A DNA stretch of 64,000 nt from Cryptomeria japonica. Taxonomy: Eukaryota; Streptophyta; Pinopsida; Cupressales; Cupressaceae. A program made the position numbers and the translations under genes. Position 1 is the stretch's first letter. Each line of letters begins with the position of its first letter. Below are positions 33,630 to 44,759 of this stretch, piece after piece. The stretch spans positions 186,108,449 to 186,172,448 of the forward strand of contig NC_081411.1 of assembly GCF_030272615.1 (NCBI RefSeq), written 5' to 3'. Below the pieces are notes generated by a model, which was not told the DNA's origin, searched no databases, and saw only the letters and a list, made by a program, of their open reading frames with translations.

Positions 33630-36600
33630 AACTGCAGATTTTATATGTTGCATGTTAGACCCAGCAACAAGCATGTCATCAACATAAAGCAACAGGATAA
33701 TATAACTGCCATTATCAAATCTCTTAAAATATACATAATGATCAGAATGACATCTATGATAACTGTGTTCAGCCATGAAACTATCAAATTTTAAATACCA
33801 TTGTCGGGGTGCTTGCTTTAGGCCATACAGACTTTTCTTCAACCTGCACACCAAGTTCTCCTTACCTTTGACCTCATATCCCTATGGTTGCAACATGTAA
33901 ATTTCCTCCTCCAAATCTCCATGGAGAAAAGCTGTTTTGACATCTAATTGTTCAAGATGTAAATCATCTACAGCCACAAGACTAAGTACAGTTCTAATTG
34001 AAGTCATTTTTACAACTGGAGAAAATATTTCATCATAATCTATACCCTTTTTCTGTGCAAAACCTTTTACCACAAGTCTGGCCTTGTATCTTTTCTGACC
34101 TCCTTCCTCCTCTTTCAGCCAATAAACCCATTTGTTAGGCAAGACTCCTTTTTCTGCAGGTAAAGGGACTAGGTCCCACGTCTTATTTTTCATCAAGGAG
34201 TCCGTCTCCTCTTTCATGCCTAGCTCCCACTGTTGTTTGGCATCTATCTGCATTGCTTCTTCATATTCTTCTGGTACACCAGAATCTGTTAATAAAATAG
34301 AATACAAAGAAGGAGAAAATCTTTCAGGGGGTCTACTTGTCCTCGTAGAACATCTAACACTTGTAGGAGTTTGTGGGATAATCTATTGTTGCTAAGCATT
34401 AGATACCTATGGCATTTCATTTTTAGGAATCTCATCCAACACCACATATTCTTGTTTGTCCTGTTCATGCTTCTTTTCCTGCATCTGTTCTTTATACATA
34501 ACCTTCTCATTGAATATAACATCTCTACTTCTAATTATTTTCTTATTCTCAAAATCCCATAACCGATAGCCATATTCATCTATCCCATATCCAATGAAGG
34601 TACATTTCTGAGATTTAGCATCAAGCTTGGTTCTGTTTTCTTTATCAACATGGACAAAAGCTTCGCAACCAAAAGTTTTTAGAAAAGAATAATTTACCTT
34701 TTTACCAGTCCATGCCTCCTCTGGAATACCACCATCCAAAGGGGTTGAAGGTCCTCTATTTATCAAATAAACAGTAGTATGTACAACATCTGCCCAAAAA
34801 TGTAAGGGCAATCCAGCATGCAATCTCATGCTCCTCGGACGTTCCATGATAGTCCTATTCATTCTCTCTGACACACCATTTTCCTGTGGAGTTCCTGGAA
34901 CTGTCTTCTACTTTCGAATCCCATTTAAGGAACAGTAATCTTCAAATGTTTTGCTACAATACTCACCTCCATTATCCGATCTGAGACACTTCAACTTTTT
35001 TCCTGTCTCATTCTCAACCAAAGCTTTCCATTTCTTAAAAGTTTCAAAAATATGTGATTTTTGTTTTAGGAAATATACCCATGTTTTTCTGGTTGAGTCA
35101 TCAATAAAAATAACATAATAACAAGAGCCACCAAGAGATGATACCTGAGCCGGTCCCCATACATCTGAATGTACAAGCTCTAACTTCTCACTCTTCTTCT
35201 CTTTCCCAACCTTGAGAAATCTGACTCTTTTCTGTTTACCATAAGCATAGTTTTCATAGAACTCTAAATCAATCTTCTTTAGTCCTGGCAATAGATTTTT
35301 GGAGTGAAGGATTTTCATCCCTTTCTCACTCATGTGCCCAAGCCTATGGTGCCACATTATCAAATCTGTTCTTGCAACACTTATTGTTGTTGTCCCTACA
35401 GTAACTTTATCTGTAGCAGCTAAGGTAGAGTAAGTGTTACCAGTACACAGATATAATGTGCCTACCTTCACACCTTTAGCTACTACTAATGATCCTTTAG
35501 TGACCTTCCACATACTATCTGAGAAGGTAGCTATGCAACCTTCACTACCTAGTTGCCCTGCAGAAATTAAATTTCTTCTTAAATTAGGAACATGTCTTAC
35601 CTCCTATAGAAACCAGTCATTACCATTCTACAACTTGATCTTTATCTTTCCTTTTCCAACAATTTGACAGGGCTCATCATCACCAAAATATACCTGTCCA
35701 AAATCACCTTGAACATAATCTAGAAAATATTTTCTATGGGGTGTAGCATGAAATGAAGCCCCAGAATCTATTACCCAGGAATCATTAACATTATACAAGC
35801 ATAAGATTAAAGCATCTTGTAAAGTATTACTTGCAATATTAGCTTCCTTACTGTCATTTTCATTTTTGTCTCCTTTGTTTTTCTGAGACCAACAGTCTTT
35901 CTTTAGATGACCAGGCTTTTCGCAGTACAAGCAATCTTTCTTTCCTCTAGATTAAGAGCGTCCTTTCTTTGACTTCCCTCGTGACTTCTCATTCCCAGGG
36001 ATTTTTCCTCTTTCCTTTGATCTTCCTCTATTCTCCACATTCAAAACACTACCTGATGATGTTGAAGTCTCACCTATGCTTTTCCTTCACATTTTCTCGC
36101 TTAGGATAACACCAACAATATCATCAAATACCAAAGTATTTTTACCAAAGACAGAGTTACTTACAGCCATAACCAAGCTATTCTAGCTTTTTGGCAAAGA
36201 ACATAAAATCAAGAGAGCCCTAACCTCTTCTACAAAGGTAATTTTTACTGATGACAATTGACTGGTAATTGTATTAAATTCATTTAAGTGCTCCGCTACA
36301 GATCCTCCCTCACTCATTTTCAAATTAAACAAATGCTTCAAAAGAAATACCTTATTTGAAGCCGAGGGTTTCTCATACAACTTAGCCAATGTTGCCATCA
36401 AATCTACAGTCATTTTTGCTTCTATTATATTGAATGCTACAGATGACGCAAGGCACAATCGAATGGATTCCAGTGCCTTTCTATCTAAAATGTCCCATTC
36501 TTCATCTGATATTGTGGTCAGTTTCTTTGCCTTTCCTTCCAATGGCTACCACAAATCCTTTTGATACAGGTAATCCTCCATCTGCATTTTCCATAACTGA

Positions 36601-36647
36601 TAATTCTGGCCGTTAAACTTTTTGACCTTGAATTTGGAATCCTCCAT
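33630..36647 (-). pseudogene. Copia gag-pol of element E: gag - PR - INT - RT, RNase H lost
   Basis: Gag starts at ATG 36647 (MEDSKFKVKKFNGQNYQLW) and includes a typical Copia gag core (36542-36183). A zinc knuckle CLYCEKPGHLKKDC is at about 35936-35892, and the protease motif DSGAS is at 35768. The integrase has the HHRLGH motif, but the paired Cys are Tyr (YENYAYGKQ). Its catalytic D (HSDVWGP), D (RSDNGGEY) and E (TPQENGVSE) are all present (35200-34850). The RT runs from 34240 with KARLVVKGFAQKKGIDY, DVKTAFLHGDL and YVDD at 33686-33675. The frame ends just after YVDDMLVAG. Stops include TAG for an expected Gln at about 36563. Dead copy. Confidence 0.9.
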
Positions 36648-36693
36648 TGCTCCCACTCAAATCTAAAAGTCCTGCCAATTTACAAAAAACCTC

Positions 36694-36707
36694 GCTCTGA
36701 TACCAAT
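36694..36707 (-). promoter_or_regulatory. Primer binding site of element E
   Basis: ATTGGTATCAGAGC on the minus strand, a perfect Copia-type initiator-tRNA-Met site, immediately inside the LTR at 36708. Confidence 0.88.
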
Positions 36708-37066
36708 TGTTAGGGATTCAAGCAGATTCGAAGCAAATATGAACTAACAATTATATGCAGATTTTAATACAAAAGATAAAGAAATAAAACTAGACACAGA
36801 TAACACAGAGATTTAATGTGGTTCACCCAGAATGGGTTACATCCACCATACACAGCTGTCCAATCTTTCTTATTATCCAGCAAAACAGTACATCAACCTT
36901 ACAATGCCTTAAGCATCCCAGCCACTTATAACATGCATTTTTAGGGCAACAAACAAAGTCGGCCTTTTTTAGGGTTTTATTACAATGTCAATTTTCATCA
37001 ACGAAAAATGGCGAGGATACATGCTAAGTGTACAGTACTTTGCTAATCAGTCACCACATTTCAACA
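36708..37066 (-). repeat. 5' LTR of element E
   Basis: On the plus strand it starts TGTTAGGGATTC (so on the minus strand it ends GAATCCCTAACA) and is set at the far side by ttcaaca at 37066, after which M's coding frame resumes. A short LTR of about 360 bp is normal for this Copia type. Only a ~40-base scrap of the other LTR survives near 33605. Confidence 0.65.
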
Positions 37067-38421
37067 CTCAGTTTCCTTCCCACTGTCGGTATCAGAAGAA
37101 GTGACAACCAGTGAAACATGTGCTTCAGGTTACAGTCTTTCAAGCTCACTAACTGATATACCACTACTATTAATGAGTTTTTCCTTAATTACATTGGCCA
37201 TCTTAGATGCATCTTTGATAAACTTGTCTCTTCCTTTTCTCTGCTTCTGCATAGAAACATCACTCTCGATGGTTTCAGCATTACCAAATGTTTCTTCAGA
37301 TGGTTCCCTTGGTGCTTCAAGTAGTGTTTTAGCATATGTTTCAAGATTAGGTAAGTCAACTTCATAACCCATCTCAGTAACCCAAATAGTTCTAGGGCTT
37401 ACTGCTTCCATCCAAGTCTCATCTCTTTTAATAACAAAATAGATTTGCTTGTCATACTTGTCTACTATGCTCTGCGTAGCCTTTCTCTAGCTCTCATTTT
37501 AGTCTGAAAGTTTTTTAAGTAATCTGTTATAATGTTGTCACAGTCAATGCCCATACTGGTGAAAGATTCCAAAATTTGTTTTCCTACCGGGATGTCATAT
37601 CCAAAGTCCTTATGACCAATTTTGGGTATCTCTTTGGTGAAGTAAAGCATCAGACACACAAGTAGATTACCAAAGTGAAAAGTACCTTTCTTGTCACCTT
37701 TAATATTTTTCAAGTTGTCAATCAATTCATCTTTAAGCCATTCGTGAATATCAATCTTAGCACTATTCTTTATCATCTCATATGCATTATGAATACAAAG
37801 GCTGGAAACTGGATTCAATCTGTTTGCATGAGTTACTCTGTATCCAAGTACCATACTCACATATCTCACATTAGCATCAATAATGTCATTAACCCTAAGA
37901 GATCTGTTGTCGGATGTAGCTCTGGTTAACTCCATAACTCCCTCATTAGGCATTTTCTTAGTTTTGTCGGGCCTACTACCAGTTGAGGGTAAACCAGTAA
38001 CTAGCTTGATTACTTCCTTAGAGATTTTAAAAATAGAGTCAAGCCACATGAACTCTTCGTGAACTCTACTCAGAACTAGACAGACTACATCCTTAGGAAA
38101 TTCAGGTATGTTTAGTATCTCAGTGAATCCTAAGTCTTCAACTATCTTGTGCTCTGGTTTAATTAAACCTTGTTCATCAGTAATGATGCCACTGTACATG
38201 TTCTCCAAATCATCAGTTCCTAGATTTTCTATGTTGTAGTAAATGTACATTCTAGGGTCTTCAGCAAAAGTGACTGCCTTTGGAATTTTTGAAAAAGCTC
38301 CGATAGAATCATCTTGCTTGGTAATTTCAAGGATGATTTTAAATGCGGGCCAAGGGCACTTCACATTTTCTACCACAATAGGGTTTGCAATAAACTCAAG
38401 TATAGAAGACAAAGATGCCAT
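37067..38421 (-). pseudogene. Extra ORF (aORF) of element M, main part, function unknown
   Basis: It opens at ATG 38421 (MASLSSILEFIANPIVVENV) and is uninterrupted for 318 codons to 37465. A one-base shift leads into 37475-37130 and another to 37067. This is the best-preserved copy of the aORF family. Segments aligning with B: VLSRVHEEFMWLDSIFKI, DANVRYVSMVLGYRVTHANR, LNPVSSLCIHNAYEMI, GKQILESFTSMG and WMEAVSPR. It is predicted mostly helical, with no transmembrane segment or signal peptide and no catalytic motif I recognise. A resemblance to plant mobile-domain-like or transposon-associated ORFs is possible but unproven. The tail continues beyond E at 33600. Confidence 0.72.
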
Positions 38422-38722
38422 TTCAAAAGATAAATACCTCTTAGCTCAAAATTTGAATATCTAAAAATCACTTTGTTGCTTCGCCTTAAAATGCCCTTGC
38501 TCAATTTTGTGCTCTCTAAATGCTTGAATGCTTGGTGAGTCAAAATGAGGATTTTTTGATGTTATATAACCAAAAATTTCTTCAACAACCACATTAAATG
38601 CTGACCGGTTAAGTGAAAACTTAACACATCTACCGGTAAAGAAGAAATGTGTCTTCTCATCATCAACGGAGGGTAGAATGCATGATTTTCAATATGCTGC
38701 AATACCCCCTAAGGATTATTCC
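38422..38722 (-). promoter_or_regulatory. Gap between the ORFs of M, with promoter-like sequence
   Basis: No ORF. On the minus strand a TATA-like gttatataac (38570-38561) lies 140 bases before the aORF ATG, preceded by accggtagatgtg and aaccggtcagc motifs. The corresponding gap in B has the same accgg motifs and a TATA-like stretch, supporting a conserved internal promoter (inference). Confidence 0.42.
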
Positions 38723-39832
38723 TCAGTTAGATGAAGAATCTCCTACCGGTGGAGGGTTACTTTGTTCTGCCCATGCAGAGATAGATTCATCAACTTTTTG
38801 ATCTCCCTTCTTAATCCATTGTTTTGAAAATTCTTGCTTTATTTTATTTACCTTTTCTTTACCCTTCAAACTAGATCCTTTATTGTTTGCCGATAAAGTC
38901 TTGCTCCTATAGAATTTTTCAATATGCCCAATCTTGTTACATGCATAACAAGTTACTTTATTCCTCTGAATATCTTTTCCATATCCTTGACCAGTTTGTG
39001 TTTTGCATTGTTTATATAAATGCCCAAATCTACCACAAACATAGTATTTCACATTCATTCTGCAATTTTATGAGTTATGACCAACTTTGTTGCATTTGGA
39101 AAATTAACCGTTGGGTAAGTTATTCTAATTATTTCTAAATCTGCACTGATTTACTCTATAACCAAACTTGTTGAAATTGAAATATTTCCCATTGAATTTA
39201 TAAGCATTAGGTTGTCTTACTGGTTTATTGTGATCTTGATTGTTTGCAGTCCCGAAACTTTCTCCATTTTCAAATCCAAGTTCAATTGTACCTACATCAG
39301 GTTTTTGTCTTTTTAGCATGTCATCAAGTCTTTCTGAACTTTTCTTGAATTTATCTTTGTGTTTATTTGCAGTGATCAACTCATTTTCAAGAATTCTAAC
39401 TTGTCTTGTAAGCTCCTCCTTGTCATGTTGCATGTGAATTAGATTTGTCTTTAGCATATCATTTTCATGATTAAGTCTCAAATTTTTATTTGCTCCATCA
39501 TTAAGTCTCCTAGTCAAGTCTTCTTCATTCTTCTTCCTATCTTCAATATCCTTACATAATCTCATAGTCATATCTTGCATTTCATTCCTCATGTTATTGT
39601 TCTCTTGTCTCAACTTGTCTGCAATATTACTAAGAGTTTCCTTTTCATCATCATGTTTCTGCATTTGTTCATGAAGTTCTTTTCTCTTATTTTGTGCTAT
39701 AACTAGGTTCACCTGAATTCCTTTAATGAATTCCTGTGCAGTCCTTAGATCATCTTCAAGTTTGATATTCTTCAATTTTTCTACATCAAAATCTTCAAGA
39801 GCTCCTTCCAACTGTTTTCTCAAATTCTCCAT
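38723..39832 (-). pseudogene. Gag-like coiled-coil/zinc-knuckle ORF of element M
   Basis: The start is ATG 39832 (MENLRKQLEGALEDFDVEK). A coiled coil covers about 190 residues and includes MTMRLCKDIEDRKKNEEDLT, homologous to B. Then come a linker (QPNAYKFNGKYF), a degenerate knuckle FNFNKFGYRVNQC (39155-39125), a stop at 39125, further damaged knuckles, YYVCGRFGHLYKQC (about 39045-39005) and CYACNKIGHIEKFY with the last Cys lost. It ends at 38723. Likely RNA or DNA binding and self-association, as for gag, but the usual Copia gag core is not evident. Confidence 0.72.
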
Positions 39833-39889
39833 CTGTACTAGTTTCAGAATCTTCCTCAAGTTGTTAGGCTTTTGCAAATAGAGGACAAA

Positions 39890-39903
39890 GCTCTAATACC
39901 AAT
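39890..39903 (-). promoter_or_regulatory. Primer binding site of element M
   Basis: ATTGGTATTAGAGC on the minus strand, one base from the Copia-type site, directly inside the 5' LTR. It fixes M as minus-strand. Confidence 0.8.
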
Positions 39904-40178
39904 CAATAGATTCAATGACAGTCCCAAAGACACTGAGAGGGGGGTTGAATCGGTGTTTAACTAGTTAATAGAATATTTAAACTTATCTATAAATTTGCAA
40001 CCCAAATCAATGTACTGGTAAACAAGAAATAATGCAGTAAATAGAAATAACAGAGACAGCATAAATGCACACCATAACACAAGATATTTAATGAGGAAAC
40101 ACAGTGTGGGAAAAACCTTGGTGGGATTGGTGACCCACAATATTTACTCACTGGCCAATATGAATAAATATTACTTAC
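39904..40178 (-). repeat. 5' LTR of element M, inner part (split by F)
   Basis: It has the typical LTR end on the minus strand with a CCCCCCTCTCAGTGTC stretch. The LTR is cut at 40178 by F; the last five bases CTTAC are the TSD, repeated at 56353-56357, where the LTR continues. Confidence 0.75.
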
Positions 40179-40483
40179 TGTAGTCACATAAATCTGTCCA
40201 CTTAATTAAATGAATACTTAGTATTTATTTGATTATTTAACCATCAATTAATAATTAATTAAATTAATATTTAATTAATTCATCTTAACCCTATTCTCCT
40301 ATTAATTAAATAAATTATTCAATTTATTTGATTTAATTCACTTAACCAAATTCAGACCAATAATTAAATAAACAAATCATATTTATTTAATTAAATCTTC
40401 TCTCACATTTAAATAAATTAATATTTATTTAAAACCCCCAAAATCCCACCTCTCACATTTAAATAAATAAATCATTTATTTAA

Positions 40484-40641
40484 ATCACCTTTATCCTCCA
40501 CCCACTTGCATTTTCCTACAAATGCAAGTTGCACAATTATTTTAAATAAATAATTTATTTAAATCACCTTTATCCTCCACCCACTTGTATTTTCCTACAA
40601 AAGCAAGTTGCACAACTATTTTAAATAAATTATTTATTTAA
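40484..40641. repeat. 79-bp tandem duplication in the U3 of F
   Basis: Copies begin atcacctttatcctccaccc at 40484 and 40563. Each carries cacttg(c/t)attttcctacaaa, then gcaagttgcac, then an AAATAAAT inverted repeat. It is also present in the right LTR at +14307. Confidence 0.88.
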
Positions 40642-41624
40642 AATCCTATTTATCCTCACCCACTTGAAACCTTTAATGGTTTCCCTTAAAGTATTCAAAC
40701 TTGATGGCTTTAAAGTCTTCAAACTTGATGGCTTCCTTCTATAGTCTTCTTAAGACTTTAATGGTTTTCCTTAAAGTCTTCAAGCCTTTAATGGTTTCCC
40801 TCAAAGTCTTCAAGCATTTAAATGCTTTATCTTCATTTTCTCATTTAAATAAATTAATATTTATTTAAATATTTATCCAAATTAAACTTACACCATTTAA
40901 TTGAAATAAATGATTTTATTTTAATTGAAAATACCAAAATTTCTCCCACTTGCATTTTCCTACAAAATCCACTTGTATGCCTAAACCCCTTCTAGATTCT
41001 TCTAAACCCTTCCTAATTAGCCTAAATCCATCCCTTAAATATTGTCACATTCCTAAGCAAATTGGAGTCACTTCTCAAAGACTCCAAAGTCTTTGAAAAG
41101 CAATTAATGCTTTGTGTGTTCAACAAATTAACCCTCAAAGTCTTGGATAACCTTTGAAAGCTTCCAACCTTCAACCACTAAATGGCTCAAAGTCTTTGAT
41201 AACCATTGAAGGCTTTCAACCTTCAACCACTTAATCCCCAAAGTCTCCAATAACCATTAATGGTTAATTCAACTCTCCCACATGGTTAAAACATTTGTTT
41301 TGACTCAACCTCTACCCAACCCAAGGGTCTCATCAGGTCATTAATGCTTTGACCATGATTATCTCTTAATCATTTGCACAAAGGTTTATCCTTGGATTAA
41401 CTCCTAATCCAGTGGGTAATCTTAATTTGGACTTGACCCTTACCTTCTAGATAACCATGAGGTCTTCTCAGGCCTTTAATGCCTCCAACCTCTTCTCTCA
41501 ACCCAATCCTATGTTGACACTTGTCACCATTTTATTGGTGCCAATTGTGCACATGGATCCCCAACTTTCAAGCTTGGCCCTTGATTAAACCATTCAATCT
41601 TAACCCTTCATTTCCCCATTTCTT

Positions 41625-41634
41625 CTATAAATAG
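41625..41634 (+). promoter_or_regulatory. TATA box of the F LTR
   Basis: CTATAAATAG in a pyrimidine-rich context. The same box is at 55932-55941 in the right LTR. Expected to drive the genomic RNA. Confidence 0.75.
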
Positions 41635-42047
41635 AACCCTTCTCCTCAAGCAAAGAGAAGCATTTTTAGAGTATTGTTGTTATACTGGCATTAGCATAGA
41701 GCTTTTTCATAGCATCACTATCTACTCTTGCATAGTATTTGCTTATCATATTCAACCATCTTGAATCTCCATATGGCATCCATGGCTAGTGCTAAAAGCT
41801 GAGAGCTACACTCATTTGGGACTTGGAGAGGAGAGAAACAAGGGAGAAGCATCAAAAGGCATCATGGAAGCATCTTAGGGAGGCTCTTCTCCTTTCTTTT
41901 ATTTTGTTAAACTTCTTTCATGCTTTTTGAAATCTCTCTTGATATGTTTGGAATGGTTTTTAGTTCTTTGTTTTGTTTTTATGGTTGAAACTAACTTATT
42001 AACATTGAACTTTGTTGTTGCCTTGTCCCCATTTCCATGACATCATT

Positions 42048-42065
42048 TGGTGAACCCGATGTGAA
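42048..42065 (+). promoter_or_regulatory. Primer binding site of element F
   Basis: TGGTGAACCCGATGTGAA begins two bases after the LTR end. It is shared, with one difference, by element D. The tRNA is not assigned. Confidence 0.78.
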
Positions 42066-44759
42066 TCCAAACACCAAAAAGATCATTTTTTTTTTTTTTA
42101 AACCAATAACATGTTTGAATGTTGAAAATGTCACACAGGTTGCGATTTTGACACTGTTTTGGTGCGTTTGGCATTATTTTGGCGCTATTCCCCCTGTTTC
42201 AGTGCTTTTCCCTTCTCTGTCTTTCCCTTTCTTTTAATACGTTTGTGTTAAATAGTGCCTTTGTTCAAACGCAGACTAGCGCTATTGTAACAAAACGTTG
42301 TACAAATCACCTTGTAACCAAAAAAAAAAAAAATTAGGCTTGTAGAAGCCCACCAAATAGGCGGATTTTACTAACTATTTTTCTCTTTTGTGCAGATTTA
42401 AATTAGATTAAAAAGTAGATTTATATTTTTTACTAACTTGTTTTTTGAAGTTGGTTTTAAAAATGAATTCACTTTTTATTTTGGTTTAAAATTAACTTCA
42501 CATTTCAAATTTGGGCTTTTGAAAAAGAATCACACATTTGTTTGGGGCTCTTAAAAAGAATTTCATTGTTCAAAGGTAAAAAGAACCACAAACTTATACA
42601 AAAACAACTTTTTTTTTTTTTTTTTTGCAAGTTAGGAAACAAACTTCGTTTTGGTGCTTAAAATCAACAAGGCAAATTTTATTTCTTGCATCAAGATAAA
42701 ACTCACAATCCACACTTCCATTTTTGGTGCAAATAAAATTCACAATCAACTTGTCTCATTTTCAAAGCAATTTTACTTCATGCAAACGTGTTTTTCATTA
42801 AGTTGACCAGGATTTTCAAATTCTAGTTTACTCAAACAATTGCCTTTGAAAATTAAAAAGAACACCATGATTGTTGGAGCAACATCTCCGAATAGTTAGA
42901 TCACATTGCAATGATAGATTAAAAAGAACAAGTGTTTTTCGTGCTTGGCACACTTGTGCAAAGAGTTGGTTGAGTGGTCCTACTTCTAACACACACTATC
43001 CTCTCCCTTGGCTTTCGTGGTCCTAGGTGCAAGAGAAAAGTGTTAGTAACACTCAAAATTTTATCTTTTTAAGAGAGGCCTGCCAAGAGACACATCACTC
43101 TTGGGAACGACCTTGAGCGGTAAATCCTTCGAGCCGCTATAGAAATCAGGTGTGAGCGAAAGCTGTAGCCTTGGGTATAGCTGTTCCTACAGTGTAACTG
43201 GCCGAAAGGACAAATGGGCCCCACCACCAGTTACAAGGCTCTTAAGTGAGTCACTGCAGAATGAACTTATGTCCAAAAACATCGAACATGACTAAACACC
43301 TTTAAGTAGTAGCCCACCCGTTCTATTGATTGAGGATATTTGAGGTATAATTTAGTGCAAGAGCATAGATGGTTTTGCTCCCAAGATACTCACCATACAT
43401 ATTTCCTTGAGTAGAAACATAGCTTTTTGAAAGGTCACTTGTGGCTTGATAAAAGTGGTGACTCCCCCATCATAGGGATCATCTATTTGTTATGCTCATG
43501 CAAGACTTAGTATATCACATCCTTACCTGCCACGGCGGGATTGATAAGGTATGTAGTACCAAAGTCGAAGAAATATCAAGATGTGGGCTAAATTTATCAC
43601 AACTGGCCATTTGACCTTAGGGATAAAGAGTGTTTGAAGTGTGTTCGTTTTACAGACCTAGTGCGAATTGAGCTGACTTCAGGCTTTGGAAATACACCTT
43701 AAAATAAATCTAAAGGAAGGGTCAAAAACAAGTCCAAGGATTGGGTTGATCTAGACCCATACTCATTTGTGCCTTTGAGGCTACATTCTTGTGTTTGTGT
43801 GCTTGCTTTGTTTTCTTGTCAAAGAAAAATCAGAAAATCAATCCCAAAAACAAAGTATTCATCCAACATCTGTCAACACAACCAAAAATACCAAAAACAA
43901 AGTGCAAACAAACAAAGAGTCAAAAATTTATGACCATTCTTCACATCTTGCGAAAGAAGAAGTGTCATCAGAGTATCACCTTGAAAAGGAGACCACTAAG
44001 CTCAAAGGCTTTGATCAAAAGGAGGAAATTCTTCTATATCAATCGACAAATCTTTGTCTCCCATAGAGTCTTTCTACATCGCATGCGTCTCTATCTTCAA
44101 GGTAAAACAAACGAGTTTGATTCCAAATCATTGAACCGCAGAGCTTTTATGCAATATAGAGCTCTGAGTTATCACAAAAATCAAGGAGGAAAGATTAATC
44201 CCAATTTCTTCCCAAACATCTGTATCACCTACAACACAGCTCGAGAAGTGCCACCAACGTCTGAAAGGGAAGAAGAAGAGTTTGTCCCATTTGTGACACA
44301 AAGTTTTTATTGAAAGTTGAAAACATTTTCATCCATCATCCCACTCATACATCATCACTTCATCATCAATCCATCCCAACTCTCAAAACATTAAGAGGTT
44401 CTTGTCCCAAGATTCCTTTTTAGATATTGCTTGAAATCAAACACATCACATCACTTTTAGATTGTTTCTACATCTAGGATAAGCTCATCCTAAGAGACAC
44501 ATCTACGCAGGTTAAAACTAGTTCATGAGTGAATCCTCTCATTGCTAGGTAGTCAAAATCTGTAACACATCTCAGATTTCTCTACACCTTATCACATCCA
44601 AACTTATCAAACAAACAAGCAATTCAAAGAAAGGAATTTCGGTTACATCTACCTTAAAAGTGCTAGAGATCCCCATACAACACAAATCACCAATCATCAA
44701 TCTTTCATCACCAACTCATCATCATCTTCAATCAACTTCAAAACATACTTGCAAACAAA
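42066..44759 (+). other. Leader region of F (2.7 kb) before gag-pol
   Basis: No convincing gene. Homopolymer A or T runs lie at 42089-42101, 42320-42334 and 42607-42626. Two overlapping small openings at 43789-44313 (174 codons) and 43791-44066 (91 codons) are A-rich and lack recognisable motifs, so I do not call them genes. The ORF start context is acaaaATGGC. Long leaders are normal in Tat elements and usually hold packaging signals, which I cannot locate. Confidence 0.6.

Larger units (their letters stand above)
33603..37066 (-). mobile_element. Element E: truncated autonomous Copia element nested in M
   Basis: On the minus strand: 5' LTR (37066-36708), primer site (36707-36694), gag-pol (36647-33630) and a scrap of 3' LTR. 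Near 33603-33640 the RT reading frame runs into aaaatctgca and gaagcaaatatgaact, which also occur in the 5' LTR at 36728-36765. So the RNase H region and most of the 3' LTR were lost by a deletion that joined RT to the LTR end. TSDs were not found; the right edge (ttcaaca, 37066) is provisional. Confidence 0.75.
40179..42045 (+). repeat. 5' LTR of element F
   Basis: It starts TGTAGTCACATAAATCTG and ends CCATGACATCA. The promoter box CTATAAATAG is at 41625-41634, with transcription expected about 30 bases later. U3 is packed with repeats: the palindromic AT motif TTTAAATAAAT many times (40400-40870), a 79-bp tandem duplication (40484-40562 and 40563-40641), AAAGTCTT at least six times, and a ~55-bp direct repeat around 41134-41240. 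Confidence 0.95.

Noticed and set aside
43789-44313. 174-codon ORF in the leader of F, with an overlapping 91-codon ORF
   Set aside because: Both frames are open because the DNA is A-rich; neither has a motif or homologue in the window. A leader peptide is possible but unsupported.
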